Below are positions 16,355-25,245 of a DNA stretch of 64,000 nt, in pieces. Location of the stretch: positions 3,567 through 67,566 of the forward strand of contig JBEIIG010000013.1 of NCBI GenBank assembly GCA_040380855.1. The letters run 5' to 3'. The position numbers and the translations under genes are program-made. Each line of letters opens with the position of its first letter. Positions within the stretch are counted from its first letter, which is position 1. The notes under the pieces were generated by a model. It was not told where the DNA came from, made no database searches, and saw nothing but the letters and a program-made list of their open reading frames with translations. Source of the stretch: VFMC01 sp040380855. GTDB lineage: Bacteria > Actinomycetota > Acidimicrobiia > Acidimicrobiales > Ilumatobacteraceae.

Positions 16355-17731
16355 TCAGTCGCGTTCGATCCACTGGCCGAGCAGCCAGTGGAAGTGACGC
16401 AACTTGGTCTCCTGATAGTTGGCAAGGGTGATGTCCTTGCGCAACGACCCCAACCCTTTTTGCACCTTGGGCAGATTGAACGTGTCCTGGTTGAACACCC
16501 GCGCGAGCAGACCGAGCTCTTCGGCATCGGTCCAGTCCTGGTCGACACCGAGCCAGTGGATCGGCACGGCCGGCGGCTTGGGCTTCGAGTGGTCGTAGGG
16601 CTCGAGGAACATGCACTCCATCACCGACATGTCGTGACGGTCCTCGTACGGGCGGAACCGGTAGACGATGCGGTTGTACGCGGCCCACGGATGGAAGTTC
16701 GGGAACACCGTGTAATAGATGCTGTCGGACAGTTCGGCATCGCTGAGCTGATCGGCCTTGTCGCCCAGCACCTCGGCCAGACGGACCCGGCCACCCATAC
16801 CCGACACACCGCGAGCCGTCATACCGTCGGTGAGGGTGACGAACGGCGGCTCGTCGAGCCGACGGTCGCTCATCGCGTCGAACATCTCCTGCTCGGTGGG
16901 CTCCCACGACAGGTGCGGGCTCGGGGTGCCGTTCGGCGTGATCGCCCGGCTGAAGTTGCCGCTCCAGTCGTACTGGGTGTTGGCGTCGCCGATGCCGGCC
17001 AGCAACTGCGGGTGGGTCGCCACCACGTGGAACGCCTCCATGAAGGCCTCCTGGACAACCTTCCAGTTGGTGGGGAAGATCCGTGCCACGTGCACCGACT
17101 TGTAGCGGTCCTCGAGCGGCCACTTCTCGAACAACCCGGGCAATTCACCGAGGAACGACTCGAGCGACTCGCACTCGGGATCCATGTTGATGAACACGAA
17201 CCCGCCCCACGTGCCCACCTGCACCTCGGGCAGGTCCCACTCGTCGCGCTTCACATGGGGAAAGTCCCACTCGCACGGCACCTGCTTCAGCGAGCCGTCG
17301 AGGTTCCAGCAGAACCCGTGGAACGGGCACCGCAACTCGTTGGTGGGGCCGTCGGCCTCGCGCAACTGCCGACCGCGGTGGAGGCAGGCGTTGTAGAACG
17401 CCTGGATCCGGTCGGGGGCCGAGCGGACGACGAGGATCGAGATGTCGCAGATGTCGTACACACAGGTGTCGCCGACATTCGGCACGTCCTCCTCGCGGCA
17501 CGCCATCTGCCACGCCCGCTTCCACACCTTCTCCTTCTCGAGTTCGTGGAACTCGCGGCTGGTGTAGCGGCTACGCGGGATGTCGGCGTCGCCGAGGAAC
17601 TCCCAGCGCTGCCAGCGCAACGCGACCGGCACGTTCTCGGGCCTCGTGTCGTTGTCGAGCAGATCCTGGTAGCTGGCGCCCGGCGAACGGGCGCTGCCCT
17701 GCTCGGCCGTGGGTTCGTTGGTGAGCGTCAT
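16355..17731 (-). CDS. Rieske non-heme iron oxygenase, alpha subunit
   Basis: 458 residues. The N-terminal Rieske [2Fe-2S] domain has C116-x-H118 and C135-x2-H138. The C-terminal catalytic domain has the mononuclear iron ligands H235 and H240 (EAFMEAFHVVATH). Such enzymes hydroxylate or demethylate aromatic, steroid or quaternary-amine substrates. The protein is long, and the catalytic domain has an insertion around residues 255-330. No beta subunit, ferredoxin or reductase gene is adjacent. The 72-residue gene 10 bases upstream is probably cotranscribed. Confidence 0.93.
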   Translation of the reverse strand: MTLTNEPTAEQGSARSPGASYQDLLDNDTRPENVPVALRWQRWEFLGDADIPRSRYTSREFHELEKEKVWKRAWQMACREEDVPNVGDTCVYDICDISILVVRSAPDRIQAFYNACLHRGRQLREADGPTNELRCPFHGFCWNLDGSLKQVPCEWDFPHVKRDEWDLPEVQVGTWGGFVFINMDPECESLESFLGELPGLFEKWPLEDRYKSVHVARIFPTNWKVVQEAFMEAFHVVATHPQLLAGIGDANTQYDWSGNFSRAITPNGTPSPHLSWEPTEQEMFDAMSDRRLDEPPFVTLTDGMTARGVSGMGGRVRLAEVLGDKADQLSDAELSDSIYYTVFPNFHPWAAYNRIVYRFRPYEDRHDMSVMECMFLEPYDHSKPKPPAVPIHWLGVDQDWTDAEELGLLARVFNQDTFNLPKVQKGLGSLRKDITLANYQETKLRHFHWLLGQWIERD

Positions 17732-17741
17732 GATGGTCCCC

Positions 17742-17960
17742 TCAGTCGTTCATCGCCGCGGCGGCTTGCTGGAATCGGTTGGGTAGTTGTTTGCCGGCGA
17801 TCCAGAGGCACAGGTGCGGATCGGCTTGGCGGATGGCGCCCTCGATCCACACCCCGTGCTGGGTGAACACGCCGATCTGGCCGTTCTTCGTCACCTGGAT
17901 GTCGCCACTCGGCAGCAGGTCGTACAGCGCTCCCGAGAGCGGGTGTTTGATCGTTCGCAT
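17742..17960 (-). CDS. 72-residue protein linked to the Rieske oxygenase
   Basis: Small hypothetical protein starting at ATG 17960 behind a strong GGGGGG ribosome site. It is predicted beta-rich (DLLPSGDIQVTKNGQIGVFTQHGVW), followed by RQADPHLCLWIAG. It has no signal peptide or membrane segment. Spacing to the Rieske gene (10 bases) indicates an operon. It could be a small accessory or substrate-binding partner of the oxygenase. No named family is recognised. Confidence 0.75.
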   Translation of the reverse strand: MRTIKHPLSGALYDLLPSGDIQVTKNGQIGVFTQHGVWIEGAIRQADPHLCLWIAGKQLPNRFQQAAAAMND

Positions 17961-18008
17961 CGTGCTGACCCCCCGTTCGGCTCGTCCCTTCGAGCCACGT
18001 CCGCGACG

Positions 18009-18014
18009 ATAGTA
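18009..18014 (-). promoter_or_regulatory. candidate -10 element (TACTAT) for the Rieske operon
   Basis: TACTAT on the minus strand, about 50 bases upstream of the 72-residue gene, in one of the few AT-rich spots in the region. No good -35 is visible at 17 bases. Confidence 0.35.
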
Positions 18015-18023
18015 ACCGCGCGA

Positions 18024-18428
18024 TCAATTCGTCGGTTCGGAGGGCTCACCACGCCGGTAGCCGGCGATCGACGCCAGGCTCAGCAGCGCTCCAGCCACGG
18101 CCAGTGCGAGTTCGATCAGGCCGAACCGACTGTAGGGGTCGAGGTCGCCCAGCCCCACGCCCGCGGTGGCCGCCGCAGCGACGAGGCCGAGCCAGGGCAG
18201 GAACCTGACGTTCCTGATGGCCCCGACGACGAGCAGGATCGGCAACACGAACGGGAGCACCTGTACCACCAGCGGGCGGGGGTCGGCGGGCGGCCCGAGC
18301 CACCAGGTCGACAGGCCGAGGTTGCGCGAACTGTTCCACACCGCCGCCAAGCACAGCGAGATGCCGGCCCACCCCACGGCGAGGGCAGTGCGCCACGACA
18401 TCGAGAGCTGGTGCGGGCGCAGGGGCAC
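18024..18428 (-). CDS. small integral membrane protein, hypothetical
   Basis: 134 residues from GTG 18428 (VPLRPHQLSMSW), with ATG 18401 as an alternative start. Four hydrophobic segments are visible: WRTALAVGWAGISLCLA, VVQVLPFVLPILLVVGA, WLGLVAAAATAGVGLG and LIELALAVAGALLSLASI. The C-terminus is charged. No conserved motif is recognised. It is transcribed divergently from the glycosyltransferase. Confidence 0.65.
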   Translation of the reverse strand: MPLRPHQLSMSWRTALAVGWAGISLCLAAVWNSSRNLGLSTWWLGPPADPRPLVVQVLPFVLPILLVVGAIRNVRFLPWLGLVAAAATAGVGLGDLDPYSRFGLIELALAVAGALLSLASIAGYRRGEPSEPTN

Positions 18429-18471
18429 GGCCGCGAGCGTACCGGCGACACGTCCCAGTAGCCTTCTCAGG

Positions 18472-19233
18472 GTGACGGCCCAGACGACCGAGACGCTCAG
18501 CATCTTCTTTCCGATGTGGAACGAGGAGGCCTACATCGAGCGCACGGTCGCCGCCGCCAAGGAAGTCGCCGACGAGTTGGTGGCGGCGGGGAGCATCGGC
18601 GACTACGAGATCATCGTCGTCGACGACGCCTCCACCGACAACACCCCGAAGCTGGCCGATGAACTGGCCGCAGCCGACCGGCACGTGAAGGTGGTGCACC
18701 ATCCGGTGAACCGCAAACTCGGCGGCTCGATCAAGACCGGGTTCGCCACGGCGACAGGCGACATGGTGCTGTACACCGACGCCGACCTGCCGTTCGACAT
18801 GGCCGAACTGCACAAGGCCGTGCGGCTGCTGCGCTACTACGACGCCGACATCGTGAGCGCCTACCGCTTCGACCGTGTGGGCGAGGGCCCGTCGCGGGCC
18901 ATCTACACGTTCTTCTACAACGTGCTGATCCGCCGTCTGTTCGGCGTCCGCATGCGCGACATCAACTTCGCGTTCAAGCTCTGCCGCCGCGAGGTGTTCC
19001 AGCACGTCACCTTGAAGAGCGAAGGTTCGTTCATCGACGCCGAGTTGATCATCCGTGCCCGCAAGCTGGGCTTCCATGTCATCCAGTTCGGTGTCGACTA
19101 CTTCCCGCGCACCCGTGGGGTCAGCACCCTCAGTTCGTTCACGGTCATCAAGCGGATCGTCACCGAGATGTTCCAGTTGCGTCGCGAACTCCGCGATCTC
19201 ACGCCGGTGGCCCGCGGTCTCGGCGGCGTCTGA
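18472..19233 (+). CDS. GT2-family glycosyltransferase (polyprenyl-phosphate hexosyltransferase type)
   Basis: 253 residues from GTG 18472. GT-A fold features: start SIFFPMWNEEAYIERTV, nucleotide-binding EIIVVDDASTDNTP, and the metal-binding Asp-x-Asp as YTDADLPFD. It ends in a basic region without membrane helices. The pattern is that of dolichol/polyprenyl-phosphate mannose or glucose synthases, which transfer a sugar from a nucleotide donor to a lipid carrier for cell-wall glycans. The acceptor is inferred. Confidence 0.9.
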   Translation: MTAQTTETLSIFFPMWNEEAYIERTVAAAKEVADELVAAGSIGDYEIIVVDDASTDNTPKLADELAAADRHVKVVHHPVNRKLGGSIKTGFATATGDMVLYTDADLPFDMAELHKAVRLLRYYDADIVSAYRFDRVGEGPSRAIYTFFYNVLIRRLFGVRMRDINFAFKLCRREVFQHVTLKSEGSFIDAELIIRARKLGFHVIQFGVDYFPRTRGVSTLSSFTVIKRIVTEMFQLRRELRDLTPVARGLGGV

Positions 19234-19275
19234 GGCTGGTACCGTCGCCGTGACCGTCACCTGTCCGGAGTCGTC

Positions 19276-20547
19276 GTGAACCGCCCTCGGCCCTCGGCCC
19301 CGCCCCCTCGTCGCCGCCCCCCAACCGACACCCGACGCCCCGCCCGACCCGGACCGGGCGACCCCGCCCGTTCGCAGGCCCGCTGGCTGCCGGTCGTGGC
19401 CGCCGGCGGGGTGCTGGCCGTGGTGGTCGTCGCCGGTATGGCGAGCAGCGGGAGCGGGACCGCGTCGAACACCTCCGCCACCTCTGTTGCGGTGGTCGAC
19501 CCCGGCGCCGGCACGGCCCTCACCGTGCCCACGGTCACCGAACCCAATGTGGTGGTGGCCAGCACCACGGCGCCGATTCCCAAGACCAGCCTCGCCGCCA
19601 CGCTCACCGTCGGCGCGTACGGCGACGACGTGAAGATGGTGCAGCAACGCCTCACCGATCTCGGGTTCGCTCCTGGCCCGGTCGACGGTCAGTTCGGGAG
19701 CGGCACGCAGCAGGCGGTGTGGGCGTTCAAGAAGTTGGTCGGTGGCATGTCGTTCCAGCAACTGGCGGCCAGCGACAACGCCTCCGCAGTCGACAACGAG
19801 TTGTGGCAGCTGATGCAGGACCCGATCATCATCGAGCCGCGTCGCAAGATGGGTGCGGGGCGCACCCATGTCGAGATCTACCTGCCGCTGCAGGTGATGG
19901 CTGTGTTCACCGACGACCGGCCCACGCTCATCACCCACATCTCCACCGGCGAGCTCGACGCCAATGGCGAGCCGGCACAGTGGTGCGAGACCACCACCTA
20001 CGACACCGACAACGAGGGCAACCCGCTCGACGAGCCGATCGTGAAGCAGGAGTGTGCGTACGCGAAGACACCCGGCGGCATCTTCCGTTTCCGACGCAAG
20101 GTCGATGGCAACCGCGTCGGCCCTCTGGGTGGCATGTACAACCCCGTCTACTTCAACTACGGCATCGCCGTGCACGGCGCGAAGAACGTGCCGCGCGAGC
20201 CGGCTTCACACGGCTGCGTGCGCATCAACATGGACATCGCCGAGTTCTTCCCCGACCTGGTGAAGATCGGCGATGCGGTGTACGTCTGGGGCCACGACGG
20301 CAAAGAGCCCGAGGGCTACACCAGGAACGAGTCGTTGCCGAGCTTCAACCAGCCCGATCCCAACGCCACCACCACGACCGCGGCCACCACCACCACGGTC
20401 GCGGCCACGACGACCACTGCGGCGGCCACGACCACCACGAAGCCGCCGGCCAGCACGACCACCACCACCAAGCCGCCGGCCACGACGACCACCACCAAGC
20501 CGCCGGCCACCACCACGACGGCGCCCCCCTCACCGCCTGGCACCTGA
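19276..20547 (+). CDS. L,D-transpeptidase with peptidoglycan-binding domain
   Basis: 423 residues from GTG 19276. Order: a Pro/Arg-rich cytoplasmic start, one membrane anchor (WLPVVAAGGVLAVVVVAGM), a PG_binding_1 domain (GAYGDDVKMVQQRLTDLGF, about 115-150), and a YkuD catalytic domain. The catalytic motif includes S-H-G-C-V-R-I with nucleophile Cys314. The tail of about 60 residues is Thr/Pro-rich with TTTTKPPA repeats, typical of wall-spanning actinobacterial proteins. Function: 3-3 cross-linking of peptidoglycan or protein anchoring. The gene starts 42 bases after the glycosyltransferase. Confidence 0.93.
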   Translation: MNRPRPSAPPPRRRPPTDTRRPARPGPGDPARSQARWLPVVAAGGVLAVVVVAGMASSGSGTASNTSATSVAVVDPGAGTALTVPTVTEPNVVVASTTAPIPKTSLAATLTVGAYGDDVKMVQQRLTDLGFAPGPVDGQFGSGTQQAVWAFKKLVGGMSFQQLAASDNASAVDNELWQLMQDPIIIEPRRKMGAGRTHVEIYLPLQVMAVFTDDRPTLITHISTGELDANGEPAQWCETTTYDTDNEGNPLDEPIVKQECAYAKTPGGIFRFRRKVDGNRVGPLGGMYNPVYFNYGIAVHGAKNVPREPASHGCVRINMDIAEFFPDLVKIGDAVYVWGHDGKEPEGYTRNESLPSFNQPDPNATTTTAATTTTVAATTTTAAATTTTKPPASTTTTTKPPATTTTTKPPATTTTAPPSPPGT

Positions 20548-20578
20548 GCCGCACCGGTCGACCTGCCACGATGGGGCG

Positions 20579-21547
20579 ATGGAGCGCATCGCCTACGACG
20601 AGTTCGGACTGTTTCACGAGAACGCGGCCGAGTACGGCCTCGCCTACGAGCGCCCTCCGGTGGTGCGGCGGGTCGACACGGCGCTCGGCGACGGCCGGGT
20701 GGTGAGCGCCCTCGTGTGGGGCGACACCTCACCCGAGGTGGTCTTCGTGCACGGTGGCTCGCAGAACGCCCACACGTGGGACACGGTGATCATGGCGCTC
20801 GGGGTGCCCGCGCTGGCGGTCGATCTACCCGGGCACGGGCATTCGGGATGGCGCGACGACGGTGCCTACACGCCCGCCAACCTCGCCGACGACATCGCTG
20901 TCGCGGTGGCCGCCCTCGCACCCGCAGCAGCCGTGGTGGTGGGCATGTCGCTCGGCGGCCTGACGGTGATGGAGCTGGCGGTCAGGCATCCGCACCTCGT
21001 TCGTCGGTTGATGATGATCGACATCACCCCGGGCGTGAACCAGGCGAAGACCAAGGCGGTCACCGACTTCGTGAACGGGCCGCAGTCGTTCCCCAGTTTC
21101 GAGGCCTTGCTCGAACGCACGATGCAGCACAACCCCACCCGCACCGAGTCGTCGCTGCGCCGCGGCATCCTCCACAACGCCCATCAGCTCGACGACGGTT
21201 CGTGGCAGTGGCGCTACGACCGTCGCGGCCATGCCCGCTCCGACGCGCCGGTGAGCACCGCAGACGGCGGTGATACCGGTGCGGCCGCCGGTGATGCTGC
21301 CGCGCCGGCGGCCGACCCGACGGCGGCGGTGCTGTCGCCCCTGTGGGACCATTTCGCTGCCATCACCTGCCCCGTCACCTTGGTACGCGGTGGCGTGTCG
21401 CCGGTCGTCGACGACGACGACGTGGCCGAGGCGCGCCGCCGACAGCCTGCGCTGCGGGTGGAGGTGGTCGACGGTGCCGGCCACAGCGTGCAAGGCGATC
21501 GACCGCTCGAGTTGGCAGCACTGGTGGCGTCGCTGCTGTCGGCCTGA
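20579..21547 (+). CDS. alpha/beta hydrolase
   Basis: 322 residues from ATG 20579. Hydrolase fold: oxyanion loop FVHGGSQNAHTW, nucleophile elbow G-M-S124-L-G-G, and a late catalytic His (DGAGHSVQGDRP). A region near residues 220-245 (Ala/Asp/Gly-rich, STADGGDTGAAAGDAAAP) is an unusual low-complexity insertion before the last third of the domain. The substrate is not evident; esterase or epoxide-hydrolase-like. It ends 10 bases from the convergent metallopeptidase. Confidence 0.88.
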   Translation: MERIAYDEFGLFHENAAEYGLAYERPPVVRRVDTALGDGRVVSALVWGDTSPEVVFVHGGSQNAHTWDTVIMALGVPALAVDLPGHGHSGWRDDGAYTPANLADDIAVAVAALAPAAAVVVGMSLGGLTVMELAVRHPHLVRRLMMIDITPGVNQAKTKAVTDFVNGPQSFPSFEALLERTMQHNPTRTESSLRRGILHNAHQLDDGSWQWRYDRRGHARSDAPVSTADGGDTGAAAGDAAAPAADPTAAVLSPLWDHFAAITCPVTLVRGGVSPVVDDDDVAEARRRQPALRVEVVDGAGHSVQGDRPLELAALVASLLSA

Positions 21548-21557
21548 GGCCAGCGGG

Positions 21558-23111
21558 TCAGCCCAGGCGCGCCTGGCAGGCGGGCAGCCCGCCGAGCACG
21601 CCCTCGCGGAAGGCGTCGATCTTCTCGAACGCCGTTCCGAGCACGTCGGTGTTGCTGGCGTCGTCGCCCACCACCACGGCGGTGACCACGGCTTCGTCGA
21701 GGTCGCCGGCCGACAGCAGGATCTGCTGGTTCGGGTTCCGGGCCAGTTGGTTGCCGTCGGTGTCGAACAGCGGATTGCCTGCGGCGTCGAAGGCCGGGAC
21801 GATGTCGACGATCCAGGCGCCGACCAGGCAGTCGCTCAGCAGCACACGCGGCTCGCCGGTGAGCGGGCTGCCGATGGCCGTCTGCACGGCATCGCTGTAG
21901 GCATTGGCGATCGGGTAGGCGAACGCGAGATCGCCCACCCCGGCATACAGCCGTTGGGCGAAGTCGGCGTCGTACACGATCGTGTTGGTCGACGCGCAGA
22001 ACGTCGCCGTGTTGGCGAGTTGCTCGACGCCGCGACCGTCGCAGTCGGGCACCGGGCCGCCGGGCGAGAACGGCTGCAACGTGGGCGAGGTGAACGCGAC
22101 GTCGCCCGCCTGCAGCGTGGGTACCCAGAACGTGTCGAGCGCAATCGGCAGTGCCTCTGCGATGGCGGCGAAGGGCAGGTTGCCGCCCGTCTGGAAATCC
22201 TGCTCGGAGAACTGGAGGTCGATACGTGGGTTGGGGTTGTTCACGAAGTCGGCGCATCGGCCCACCCCGTTGATGAATCCCTCCTGGAACGCCCCTACAC
22301 GATCGAACGCCGAACCGTGGCCATTGGGGTCGTTGGCCGAGTCGAAGCCGGGTGGATCGCGCACTTCGATCATGGCCAGCAGGCCAGCCTTCACATCGGC
22401 GTCGTCGAAGCGGATCGTCTCGCCCTCGCCTCGGGCGGCGTGGGCTGCCCAGGCGCCGGCGAAGCAGTCGGCCTGTTGTTCGGTCTCGATGGTGGGCAGG
22501 TTCAGGTCGAACACGCCGGCGCGCTGCTGGATGGCATGGCCGTACTCGTGGGCGGCGACGACGGCGACAGCAGCGGTGCCGTAGCGCTGCACGAGGTCGG
22601 GCAGCAACAGCGCGTCGTCGTACATGATCAGGTCGCCGCACGAGGTGTAGAACGCATTGCCCTCCACCTGGTCGTAGGTGACCGGGCCGTCGCAGCTCTG
22701 GGGGTCGTCCTGGCGTTCGGGATACATCGCGTAGATGCCCGCGACCGGCTCGAACGCCCCACCGTAGGTGGGTTCGTAGGTGTCGGCCCAGAAGTCGGTG
22801 ATGTCGGCGAACGCCGCATCGAGATAGCTGTCGTAGTCGCGAGGCGGCTTGCCGATGCCGAAGTCGATCGCGCCGCTCACCTCGGGGATCGGCACCGAGT
22901 CGGCCGTGCCGTTGTCGGTGACCACCGGTGCCGCCGTGTCGCCCGGCGCCTCGGTGTCGCCGGGTGCCGGAGCGGTGTCGGGCGTGGGCGTCGTGGGCAC
23001 CACCTGGTCGACACTGTCGGACCGCCGTGCGGTGACCGACACCTCGATCGAACCACACGCGGTGAGAGCCACAGTGGCCGCGACCACGAGGGCGAATCGC
23101 CGGCGGGACAT
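21558..23111 (-). CDS. putative neutral zinc metallopeptidase lipoprotein
   Basis: 517 residues. Signal peptide with lipobox ending at Cys19 (LTAC), a Pro/Thr/Asp-rich linker, then a peptidase domain with the zinc motif H188-E-Y-G-H192. A downstream EQQADCFAG provides the third ligand (Glu) and the ADCFAG signature of the YpfJ-like neutral zinc metallopeptidase family. The C-terminal half (about 300-517) repeats features of the first, such as an ASTNTIVYDADFAQ strand and a QQADC-like DCLVGAW, but lacks HExxH. It may therefore be a degenerate second copy of the domain. Secreted and anchored. Target unknown. Confidence 0.85.
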   Translation of the reverse strand: MSRRRFALVVAATVALTACGSIEVSVTARRSDSVDQVVPTTPTPDTAPAPGDTEAPGDTAAPVVTDNGTADSVPIPEVSGAIDFGIGKPPRDYDSYLDAAFADITDFWADTYEPTYGGAFEPVAGIYAMYPERQDDPQSCDGPVTYDQVEGNAFYTSCGDLIMYDDALLLPDLVQRYGTAAVAVVAAHEYGHAIQQRAGVFDLNLPTIETEQQADCFAGAWAAHAARGEGETIRFDDADVKAGLLAMIEVRDPPGFDSANDPNGHGSAFDRVGAFQEGFINGVGRCADFVNNPNPRIDLQFSEQDFQTGGNLPFAAIAEALPIALDTFWVPTLQAGDVAFTSPTLQPFSPGGPVPDCDGRGVEQLANTATFCASTNTIVYDADFAQRLYAGVGDLAFAYPIANAYSDAVQTAIGSPLTGEPRVLLSDCLVGAWIVDIVPAFDAAGNPLFDTDGNQLARNPNQQILLSAGDLDEAVVTAVVVGDDASNTDVLGTAFEKIDAFREGVLGGLPACQARLG

Positions 23112-23170
23112 GGGGCGAGCATAGGCGCCCGATGACGACTCCGGGCCTCGGCTCTGGTAGGAACCCCGGC

Positions 23171-24187
23171 ATGGCTGACCCAGTTGCCGGGGCCGACCGG
23201 CCCGACGCACCCGACCGCGACACCTTGCTCGCGATGTTCGAGATCCAGAGCCGCATCAAGTCGTGCGACGAGCGGTTCCGCTCGATGCTGACGAGCGGCC
23301 AGATCCAACTCATCTACTACTCGCCGCGAGGCCAGGAGTGCATCAGCGCCGGGTGGGGGGTGCACCTGCGTCCCGACGACCAGGTGGTCACCATCTATCG
23401 CGGCTTGCACGACCACCTCGCCAAGGGTGTGCCGCTGCGCGAACTGTGGGCCGAGTTCCTCGGTCGCGCCACCGGCACCTGCAAGGGCAAGGGTGGCCCG
23501 ATGCACATCACCCACCCCGAGTCGGGCCTGATGGTCACCACCGGCATCGTGGGTGCGGGCATCCCCATCGCCACCGGCTTCGGCCTCGCAGCGCAGCTCG
23601 ACGGCTCCGACCGGGTGTGCGTGGTGAACTTCGGCGATGGCGCCAGCAACATCGGCGCCTTCCACGAAGGCCTCAACCTGGCTGCCGTGTGGAACCTGCC
23701 GGTGGTGTTCGTGTGCCAGAACAACCTCTACGGAGAGCACACCCCGTACCGCATGGTCACCGGTGTCGACCACATCAGCGACCGTGCCGCCGGCTACGGC
23801 ATGGCGGGGGTCACCGTCGACGGCAACGATCCGGTGGCCACCTGGAAGGTGATGGGCGAGGCGATCGCCCGGGCCCGCGCCGGTGAGGGCCCCACGCTGG
23901 TCGAAGCCCGTACGTATCGCTTCTGGGGTCACCTCATGGGCGATGCCATGGAGTACATGGACAAAGACGAGCGCAAGGCCGCCATGGCCGCCGACCCGGT
24001 GCTGCGCTACCGCGAGTGGCTGCTGGCCAACGGCCACGCCACCGAGGAGCAGCTCGCCGAGGTGGAACAGACCGTCCTCGCCGCCATCGACGACGCCGTC
24101 GAGTTCGCGATGAACAGCCCCTATCCCGATGCGTCCGAGCTCTACACCGACGTCTACGCCACCGTGCCCGGAGGTGCCCAGTCATGA
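23171..24187 (+). CDS. thiamine-pyrophosphate-dependent dehydrogenase E1, alpha subunit
   Basis: 338 residues from ATG 23171, with GGTAGG upstream; ATG 23132 is also in frame. The TPP-binding motif GDG(A)SN...NN is seen as NFGDGASNIGAFHEGLN to CQNNLYG. The MHI region (GKGGPMHIT) is typical of pyruvate/acetoin dehydrogenase E1 alpha. It decarboxylates a 2-oxoacid or acetoin and passes the acyl group to a lipoyl carrier. ATGA overlap with E1 beta. Acetoin and branched-chain oxoacid dehydrogenases are both possible. There is no E2 or E3 gene nearby. Confidence 0.92.
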   Translation: MADPVAGADRPDAPDRDTLLAMFEIQSRIKSCDERFRSMLTSGQIQLIYYSPRGQECISAGWGVHLRPDDQVVTIYRGLHDHLAKGVPLRELWAEFLGRATGTCKGKGGPMHITHPESGLMVTTGIVGAGIPIATGFGLAAQLDGSDRVCVVNFGDGASNIGAFHEGLNLAAVWNLPVVFVCQNNLYGEHTPYRMVTGVDHISDRAAGYGMAGVTVDGNDPVATWKVMGEAIARARAGEGPTLVEARTYRFWGHLMGDAMEYMDKDERKAAMAADPVLRYREWLLANGHATEEQLAEVEQTVLAAIDDAVEFAMNSPYPDASELYTDVYATVPGGAQS

Positions 24188-25194
24188 CCGACACCGCTGC
24201 TCCCGAGATCCCCGTGCTGATGACCGGCCTGGCCATCAACCAGGCACTCGACATCGCCATGACCATCGATCCGAAGGTGATCATGCTGGGCGAAGACATC
24301 GCCGAGCCCTCCGGTGGCGTCTACAAGGTGACCAAAGGCTTGTCGACCAAGCACGGTGCGCACCGTGTGCGCAAGACCCCCATCAGCGAGCAGGCCATCG
24401 TCGGCGCCGCCATCGGTGCCGCCATCGCCGGGTACCGCCCCATCGCCGAGATCATGATCATGGACTTCCTGGCCGTGTGCCTCGACCAGGTCAGCAACCA
24501 CGCCGGCAAGATCCGCTACATGAGCGGTGGGCAGACCACCGTGCCGATGGTCATCCGCACCTCGGCCGGAGCAGGTCGCGGCTTCGGCGCGCAGCACAGC
24601 GAGATGCTCGAGGCCTGGGCCGTGCACACCCCCGGCATCAAGGTGGTCGTCCCGTCCACCCCGGCCGACGCCAAGGGCTTGTTGCTCAGCTCGATCTTCG
24701 ACGACGACCCGGTGCTGTTCGTCGAGCAGATGATGCTGTACTGGAACCCGGCGGTGGCCGGCCCGGTGCCCCCCGGCGATGTGCGCATCCCGCTGGGCGT
24801 GGCCGACGTGAAGCGCGAGGGCAGCGACGTGACCATCGTGTCGTACGGCCGCCAGGTGCACGACTGCCTGGCCGTGGCCGCCAAGCTGGCCGACGAGGGC
24901 GTGAGCTGCGAGGTGGTCGACCTGCGCACGCTGGTGCCGCTCGACGAGGCCACGGTGCTGGCCTCGGTGGCCAAGACCAAGCGGGCCGTCATCGTGCACG
25001 AGGCGGTGCAGGTGTGCGGCTTCGGAGCCGAGCTGTCGAGCCGCATCCACGAGGAGCTGTTCGGCGAGCTGGCCGGTCCGGTGCGCCGTGTGGGCGGGGC
25101 CAACACCCCGGTGCCCTATGCCTCGAACCTCGAGGCCGACTTCATCCCGCAGCAGGCCGATATCGAGGCAGCGGTCCGCCGCACCCTCGGCTAG
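24184..25194 (+). CDS. thiamine-pyrophosphate-dependent dehydrogenase E1, beta subunit
   Basis: 336 residues, coupled to E1 alpha by ATGA overlap. It has the E1 beta landmarks: GEDIAEPSGGVYKVTKGL near the start (TPP glutamate), the potassium-site region, and the transketolase C-terminal domain from about residue 205 (DVTIVSYGRQVHDCLAVA, VVDLRTLVPLDEATV). Pairs with E1 alpha as a heterotetramer. The short lipoyl-domain gene 760 bases downstream on the same strand is the likely partner carrier, with a DUF305 gene lying between on the other strand. Confidence 0.93.
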   Translation: MTDTAAPEIPVLMTGLAINQALDIAMTIDPKVIMLGEDIAEPSGGVYKVTKGLSTKHGAHRVRKTPISEQAIVGAAIGAAIAGYRPIAEIMIMDFLAVCLDQVSNHAGKIRYMSGGQTTVPMVIRTSAGAGRGFGAQHSEMLEAWAVHTPGIKVVVPSTPADAKGLLLSSIFDDDPVLFVEQMMLYWNPAVAGPVPPGDVRIPLGVADVKREGSDVTIVSYGRQVHDCLAVAAKLADEGVSCEVVDLRTLVPLDEATVLASVAKTKRAVIVHEAVQVCGFGAELSSRIHEELFGELAGPVRRVGGANTPVPYASNLEADFIPQQADIEAAVRRTLG

Positions 25195-25245
25195 GTCGGC
25201 TAGGTCGGCTCGGGGCGAGTCGGCGCAGGACTCGGTCAGGTCGGG

